From Marinactinospora thermotolerans DSM 45154 (lineage in GTDB: Bacteria > Actinomycetota > Actinomycetes > Streptosporangiales > Streptosporangiaceae), in NCBI RefSeq assembly GCF_900167435.1, contig NZ_FUWS01000009.1, positions 1-64,000 of the forward strand: a DNA stretch of 64,000 nt, written 5' to 3'. The notes under the pieces were generated by a model that was given only the letters and a program-made list of their open reading frames with translations, ran no database searches and was not told the DNA's origin. This document shows, in pieces, positions 59,897-64,000 of this stretch. A program made the position numbers and the translations under genes. Every line of letters starts with the position of its first letter. Position 1 is the first letter of the stretch.

Positions 59897-60105
59897 CCCT
59901 CTATGGTGGCCGATCGTCCGCGCGGTTTCGCTGGCCCCGGCGAGTAAGGTCAAAGTGGCGGCAGCGGCGATCGGATCGATGCGGGTTCGAGACCTCGTAA
60001 CGGGGGGTTCACGGGAACCCCGAGCGGTCGTGGCGAGTTGCCAAGGCGGGGACATCCCCGTGTTCCGACACCCGACCCGACAACAGCCATGAACGAGGGG
60101 GAGGC

Positions 60106-63100
60106 GTGAGCTTCCGACCGCCCGGCGCACCGAATGCGCGCATGCCCCGTCGATCTCGACTTCTCGCGCCCGTCGCGGCAGCCGTGGTCGTCATCGTCGC
60201 GGGCATCATGCTGGCCGCGAACTTCTGGACCGACTACAAGTGGTTCGACTCGGTCGGCTACACCTCGGTCTTCTTGACCGAACTCCGTACCAGGGCGCTG
60301 TTGTTCCTCGGTGGGGCCCTGGTGATGGCCCTGATCGTCGGGTCCAGCATCTACTTCGCCTACCGAACCCGTCCCGCCTACCGTCCGTTCAGCCTCGAAC
60401 AGCAGGGCCTGGACCGTTACCGGGCCTCGGTCGACCCCCACCGCAAGATGTTCTTCTGGGCGATCGTCGGCGGTCTGGGCCTGCTCACGGGGGCCTCGGC
60501 GAGCGCGGAGTGGCAGACCTACCTGGAGTTCGCCAACGCCGCCGAGTTCGGGGTCAGCGACCCGCAGTTCGGCATCGACGTCTCGTTCTTCACGTTCGTC
60601 TACCCGTTCCTGCGGGTGATCCTGGGCTACCTGTTCGCCGCGGTCGTCATCGCCTTCATCGCGGCGGTGGTCGTCCACTACCTGTACGGCGGGGTCCGCC
60701 TGCAGTCGCAGGGACAGCGCGCCACCCCGGCCGCGCGGGTCCACCTGTCGGTGCTGCTCGGCTTCTTCGTGCTGCTCAAGGCCGCCGCCTACTGGCTGGA
60801 CCAGTACGGCCTGGTGTTCTCCGAGCGCGGTTACACCAGCGGCGCGTCCTACACCGACGTCAACGCGGTGCTCTACGCCAAGATCATCCTGTTCATCATC
60901 GCGCTGGTGTGCGCCGCCCTGTTCTTCGCCAACATCTACTTCAAGAACGCCATGGTGCCGATGGTCAGCCTCGGCCTGCTGGTGCTCTCGGCGGTCCTGG
61001 TCGGCGGCGTCTACCCCACCATCGTCCAGCAGTTCACCGTCGACCCCAACGAGCAGCGTCTGGAGCGGCCCTACATCCAGCGCAACATCGACGCCACCCG
61101 GGCCGCCTACGGTCTCGGTGACGCCGAGGTCCAGACCTACGACGCGCAGACCGAACTGACCCCGGCGCAGCTCGCCGAGGAGGCCTCGACCATCCCCAGC
61201 GTCCGCCTGGTCGACCCCTCGGTGGTCTCCCAGACCTTCCAGCAGATGCAGCAGGTGCGCGGGTTCTACCAGTTCTCCGAGGTGCTGGACGTCGACCGCT
61301 ACCAGACCCCCGAGGGCGACACCGTCGACACGGTCATCGCCGCCCGCGAGCTGAGCGGCCCGCCCGAGGACCAGGACAACTGGCTGACCCGCCACCTCGT
61401 CTACACCCACGGCTTCGGCATCGTCGCGGCGGCCGGCAACCAGGTCGACGCCGAGGGTCGCCCGGTGTTCACCGAGTACAACATCCCGCCGAAGGGCGAG
61501 CTGTCGGAGACGGCCGGCGCCTATGAGCCGCGCATCTACTTCGGCAGCGAGGGCGCCGAGTACGTCATCGTCAACGCCGAGCCCGAGTACGACTACCCGC
61601 TCGACGCGACGACCGAGGAGGTCCCCACCACCGAGGACGCGGTGACCCCCACGGCCGAGCCCTCGCCCGAGGCCGACAACGCCCAGGCGCCGGCCAGCAC
61701 CGAGGAGTCCCCCGCGGCCGAGGAGAGCCCGGCTGCGCAGGAGAGTCCCGAGGCGCAGGAGAGCCCGGCGCCCGAGGAGTCCCCCGCGGCCGGCGAGGCC
61801 AACGACTCCGGCCAGGCCACCAACCACTACGACGGCGAGGGGGGTGTCCAGCTCAGCAACTTCTTCGACCGCATCCTGTACGCGGTGAAGTACCAGGAGC
61901 CGGCCATCCTGCTCAACAACGCCATCAACAGCGACTCGCAGATCATCTACGAGCGCGACCCGGCCCAGCGGGTGGAGAAGGTCGCCCCCTTCCTCACGGT
62001 CGACGGCAACCCCTACCCCGCGGTGGTCGACGGCAAGATCGTCTGGGTCATCGACGCCTACACCACCTCGCGCGGCTACCCCTACGCCACGCCGATCGAC
62101 CTGGCCGACGCCACCGAGGACACCTTCACCCAGAGCACCACCTCGGTCGACACCCTGCCGGGCAACCAGGTCAACTACATCCGCAACTCGGTGAAGGCCA
62201 CCGTCGACGCCTACGACGGCACGGTCACGGTCTACGGCTGGGACGAGAGCGACCCGGTGCTGAAGACCTGGTCGCAGGCGTTCCCCGACCTGGTCACCGA
62301 GCGCGATGAGATCAGCGACGAGCTCATCTCGCACATGCGCTACCCCGACGACCTCTACAAGGTGCAGCGCGAGATCCTCAAGCGCTACCACGTCACCGAC
62401 GCCAACGCGTTCTACGGCGGTCAGGACTTCTGGAACGTCCCCGACGACCCCACCAAGGAGGGCGACAGCCCCGAGCCGCCCTACCGTCAGACGCTGCGCT
62501 TCCCCGGTGACGAGCAGGCGAGCTTCTCGCTGACCTCCACCTTCGTGCCGCGGGGACGTGAGAACCTGGCCGCCTTCATGGCGGTGGACAGCGATCCCAC
62601 GTCGGACAACTACGGCAAGGTGCGCATCCTGGAGCTGCCGCGCAGCACCGTGATCCTCGGTCCGGGACAGGTGCAGGCCCAATACGAGGCCGACGCCGAC
62701 GTCCGTAGCGTGCTGCTGCCCCTGGAACAGAGCGACTCCTCGCGGGTCATCTACGGCAACCTGCTCACGCTGCCCTTCGCCGGCGGTCTGCTCTACGTCG
62801 AGCCGCTGTACGTCCAGTCGGAGAGCAGCGCGTCCTCCTACCCGCTGCTCCAGCAGGTCCTCGTGGGCTTCGGCGAGGAGGTCGCGATCGGCCGCAACCT
62901 CCAAGACGCCCTGAACAACCTGTTCGAGGGCGGGGAGCAGCCGCTGCCCGAGGAGGGGACCGAGGAGCAGCCCGAGTCCGGTGGCGAGGGCGGCGACCCG
63001 CCCGCCGGCGATCTCGCCGCCGCGCTCCAGGACGCCACGCAGGCCTACGAGGACGGGCAGGAGGCCCTTCGCGACGGTGACTTCGCGGCCTACGGCGAGG

Positions 63101-63156
63101 CCAACGAGCGCCTGGAGGAGGCGCTGCGTCGCGCCGAGGAGGCCGGCGGGTCCTGA
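60106..63156 (+). CDS. UPF0182-family membrane protein
   Basis: Protein of 1016 residues. Seven membrane helices fill the first 320 residues (AAAVVVIVAGIMLAANFW ... LLVLSAVLVGGVYPTIVQQF), then a large extracytoplasmic domain (NPYPAVVDGKIVWVIDAYTT, DLVTERDEISDELISHMRYP, LLPLEQSDSSRVIYGN). A low-complexity insert of about 60 residues (repeats of EESPAA/QESPEA) sits near residues 500-565. A Glu-rich tail ends the protein. Essential-looking in actinobacteria but of unknown function; counterpart Rv3193c. GTG 60106 behind AGGGGGAGGC. Confidence 0.93.
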   Translation: MSFRPPGAPNARMPRRSRLLAPVAAAVVVIVAGIMLAANFWTDYKWFDSVGYTSVFLTELRTRALLFLGGALVMALIVGSSIYFAYRTRPAYRPFSLEQQGLDRYRASVDPHRKMFFWAIVGGLGLLTGASASAEWQTYLEFANAAEFGVSDPQFGIDVSFFTFVYPFLRVILGYLFAAVVIAFIAAVVVHYLYGGVRLQSQGQRATPAARVHLSVLLGFFVLLKAAAYWLDQYGLVFSERGYTSGASYTDVNAVLYAKIILFIIALVCAALFFANIYFKNAMVPMVSLGLLVLSAVLVGGVYPTIVQQFTVDPNEQRLERPYIQRNIDATRAAYGLGDAEVQTYDAQTELTPAQLAEEASTIPSVRLVDPSVVSQTFQQMQQVRGFYQFSEVLDVDRYQTPEGDTVDTVIAARELSGPPEDQDNWLTRHLVYTHGFGIVAAAGNQVDAEGRPVFTEYNIPPKGELSETAGAYEPRIYFGSEGAEYVIVNAEPEYDYPLDATTEEVPTTEDAVTPTAEPSPEADNAQAPASTEESPAAEESPAAQESPEAQESPAPEESPAAGEANDSGQATNHYDGEGGVQLSNFFDRILYAVKYQEPAILLNNAINSDSQIIYERDPAQRVEKVAPFLTVDGNPYPAVVDGKIVWVIDAYTTSRGYPYATPIDLADATEDTFTQSTTSVDTLPGNQVNYIRNSVKATVDAYDGTVTVYGWDESDPVLKTWSQAFPDLVTERDEISDELISHMRYPDDLYKVQREILKRYHVTDANAFYGGQDFWNVPDDPTKEGDSPEPPYRQTLRFPGDEQASFSLTSTFVPRGRENLAAFMAVDSDPTSDNYGKVRILELPRSTVILGPGQVQAQYEADADVRSVLLPLEQSDSSRVIYGNLLTLPFAGGLLYVEPLYVQSESSASSYPLLQQVLVGFGEEVAIGRNLQDALNNLFEGGEQPLPEEGTEEQPESGGEGGDPPAGDLAAALQDATQAYEDGQEALRDGDFAAYGEANERLEEALRRAEEAGGS

Positions 63157-63282
63157 CCCGGGTCCGGTCTCCCGGTGGGGTCGTCGTCCGCGCGCCGCGC
63201 GGGTGGCGGCCCCACCGCCGTTGTGGCCGGGGCAAACGATTTGGCCTGTTCCGCCGACTGCGCTACTGTGGTGGAACACCGA

Positions 63283-63359
63283 CGCGGGGTGGAGCAGTTC
63301 GGTAGCTCGCTGGGCTCATAACCCAGAGGTCGCAGGTTCAAATCCTGTCCCCGCTACCA
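63283..63359 (+). tRNA. Initiator tRNA-fMet (anticodon CAT), copy 1
   Basis: Seventy-seven bases with encoded CCA. Cloverleaf: acceptor CGCGGGG/CCCCGCT with the first position unpaired (C1 opposite T72), D-arm GAGCAGTTCGGTAGCTC, anticodon arm CTGGGCTCATAACCCAG with three G-C pairs, T-arm GCAGGTTCAAATCCTGT. The mismatched end and the three G-C pairs are initiator hallmarks. Confidence 0.97.
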
Positions 63360-63366
63360 CGTGGTA

Positions 63367-63395
63367 CGGCCCGGATCTCATCGAGATCCGGGCCG
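63367..63395 (+). terminator. tRNA terminator, copy 1
   Basis: Thirteen-base perfect stem CGGCCCGGATCTC / GAGATCCGGGCCG with a 3-base loop, 7 bases after the tRNA. Confidence 0.85.
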
Positions 63396-63588
63396 TCGCA
63401 GTTCCGGGACCCTCCCGGCACCACCGGACCGCCCGGTCGAGGCGATCGCGCGGTCCATCCCGTGGCGAGGGGCGGCGCTGCCCACCGCGCGGCCGTCCGG
63501 CGGTCTCCGCGGGTTCGGTCGGCGCTCGCCCGCCCGTCAATCCGAGTTGGTACTGGGCCGTCTTCGCGATAGTGTGGGGACACATCGA

Positions 63589-63665
63589 CGCGGGGTGGAG
63601 CAGTTCGGTAGCTCGCTGGGCTCATAACCCAGAGGTCGCAGGTTCAAATCCTGTCCCCGCTACCA
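63589..63665 (+). tRNA. Initiator tRNA-fMet (anticodon CAT), copy 2
   Basis: Base-for-base identical to copy 1, including CCA, C1-T72 mismatch and the three G-C pairs in the anticodon stem. Confidence 0.97.
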
Positions 63666-63672
63666 CGTGGCG

Positions 63673-63701
63673 CGGCCCGGATCTCATCGAGATCCGGGCC
63701 G
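63673..63701 (+). terminator. tRNA terminator, copy 2
   Basis: Identical 13-base stem to copy 1. It also ends 18 bases from the stop codon of the convergent permease gene and may serve both. Confidence 0.85.
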
Positions 63702-63719
63702 TCGCAGTTCCGGGGCCGG

Positions 63720-64000
63720 CTACACCAGCAGCCAGAGCAGGCCCGCCATCGCGAAGCCCACCACCGACAGGATGGTCTCCAAGACGGTCCAGGTCTTCAG
63801 GGTGTCCTTGACACTCATGTTGAAGTACTTGGCGATGATCCAGAAGCCGCCGTCGTTGACGTGGCTGGCGATGATCGAGCCGGCCGCGATCGCGACCGCG
63901 AGCAGGGCCAGCTGGACCTGGCTGTAGTCGCCGCCCGCGACCAGCGGGCTGACGATACCGCCGGTCGTCACGATCGCCACGGTCGCCGACCCCTGGGCGA
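63720..64000 (-). CDS. GntP-family gluconate permease, C-terminal part (runs off the window)
   Basis: The last 93 codons of a permease. AQGSATVAIVTTGGIVSPLV, then IIASHVNDGGFWIIAKYFNM and DTLKTWTVLETILSVVGFAM are conserved in GntP gluconate/H+ symporters; two membrane helices are visible. The start lies beyond base 64000. Confidence 0.88.
   Translation of the reverse strand, partial: AQGSATVAIVTTGGIVSPLVAGGDYSQVQLALLAVAIAAGSIIASHVNDGGFWIIAKYFNMSVKDTLKTWTVLETILSVVGFAMAGLLWLLV

Larger units (their letters stand above)
63280..63714 (+). repeat. Tandem duplication carrying two initiator tRNA genes
   Basis: Segments 63280-63408 and 63586-63714 are identical apart from two adjacent bases (TA versus CG after the CCA-distal ACGTGG). 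Each holds a complete initiator tRNA gene and its terminator. The 177 bases between are unrelated to the copy. Confidence 0.9.

Noticed and set aside
59950-63279. Minus-strand open frame of over 1100 codons
   Set aside because: Exact antisense of the UPF0182 gene; composition is Val/Gly/Leu/Asp repeats expected from the complement.

Overview
The window is very GC-rich DNA. It has strongly C/G-ending codons, many GTG starts and 4-base ATGA/GTGA overlaps, WhiB, ANTAR, F420-type and mycoredoxin genes, and an initiator tRNA of actinobacterial type. This points to a filamentous actinomycete. The gene order from about 17 kb to 63 kb matches, as I remember it, the mycobacterial block Rv3193c-Rv3211 and the corresponding Streptomyces block. 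The CRISPR type and accessory content make a Nocardiopsaceae-like organism (Nocardiopsis, Streptomonospora, Thermobifida relatives) my best guess; this is inference.

Left part (1-16.8 kb) is accessory. It opens with a compact RiPP-like cluster: a BldC-like regulator (7-222), an unknown 108-residue protein, an overlooked 33-residue Cys peptide ORF (805-906), and a 40-residue hydrophilic peptide ORF (1136-1258) overlapping a stand-alone protein-isoaspartate methyltransferase homologue (1255-2379). That last pair has the layout of an imiditide (aspartimide RiPP) locus. Two type I-E CRISPR arrays follow (2798-3313 and 14366-14639). They have the same repeat and an identical leader segment, but there are no cas genes in the window. 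Behind array 2, and again as a stripped copy at 8271-8499, lies a duplicated segment. It carries an I-E trailer relic, the leader of a second CRISPR family and one or two 30-base repeats of that family. Between these are single genes: an orphan NarL-type response regulator, an HD-domain hydrolase, a PQQ-propeller lipoprotein, a VanZ-like protein, a Nudix hydrolase, a divergent Fsr-like MFS exporter/AraC pair, a DUF1963 protein, an F420 oxidoreductase-like protein and a small membrane protein. A cytosine deaminase-cytosine permease operon (15051-16780) closes this part.

Middle part (17-45 kb) is conserved chromosome: Mrp Fe-S carrier, CPBP protease, DUF6758, PHP phosphoesterase, a degenerate MBL protein, alpha/beta hydrolase, DEAD-box helicase, MiaE-like ferritin-fold protein, TetR, MoeZ, then a DNA repair group (alkyltransferase-like protein, AdnA, AdnB). 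After it come an acyltransferase/hydrolase pair, a two-component system whose kinase has two PspC domains, an M20 peptidase and NudC.

Right part (45-64 kb): ANTAR protein, mycoredoxin, UvrD2, TesB, then WhiB7 behind a long leader with an AT-rich element/-35/-10 promoter, an upstream ORF and an intrinsic terminator (antibiotic-responsive attenuation layout). Next are an M48/YgjP-like protein, a nucleotidyltransferase-like protein, a pentapeptide-repeat protein, a TudS-DUF1722 protein, a Nudix protein overlapping a zincin-like protein, an SDR, MoaE, a PDZ-Lon protease, a PPA1309-like protein and a UPF0182 membrane protein. The window ends with two tandemly duplicated initiator tRNA genes and the 3' end of a GntP-family permease.

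Starts were chosen from ribosome-binding sites, family length and overlaps. Function calls are family-level recognition by eye; no database search was possible.
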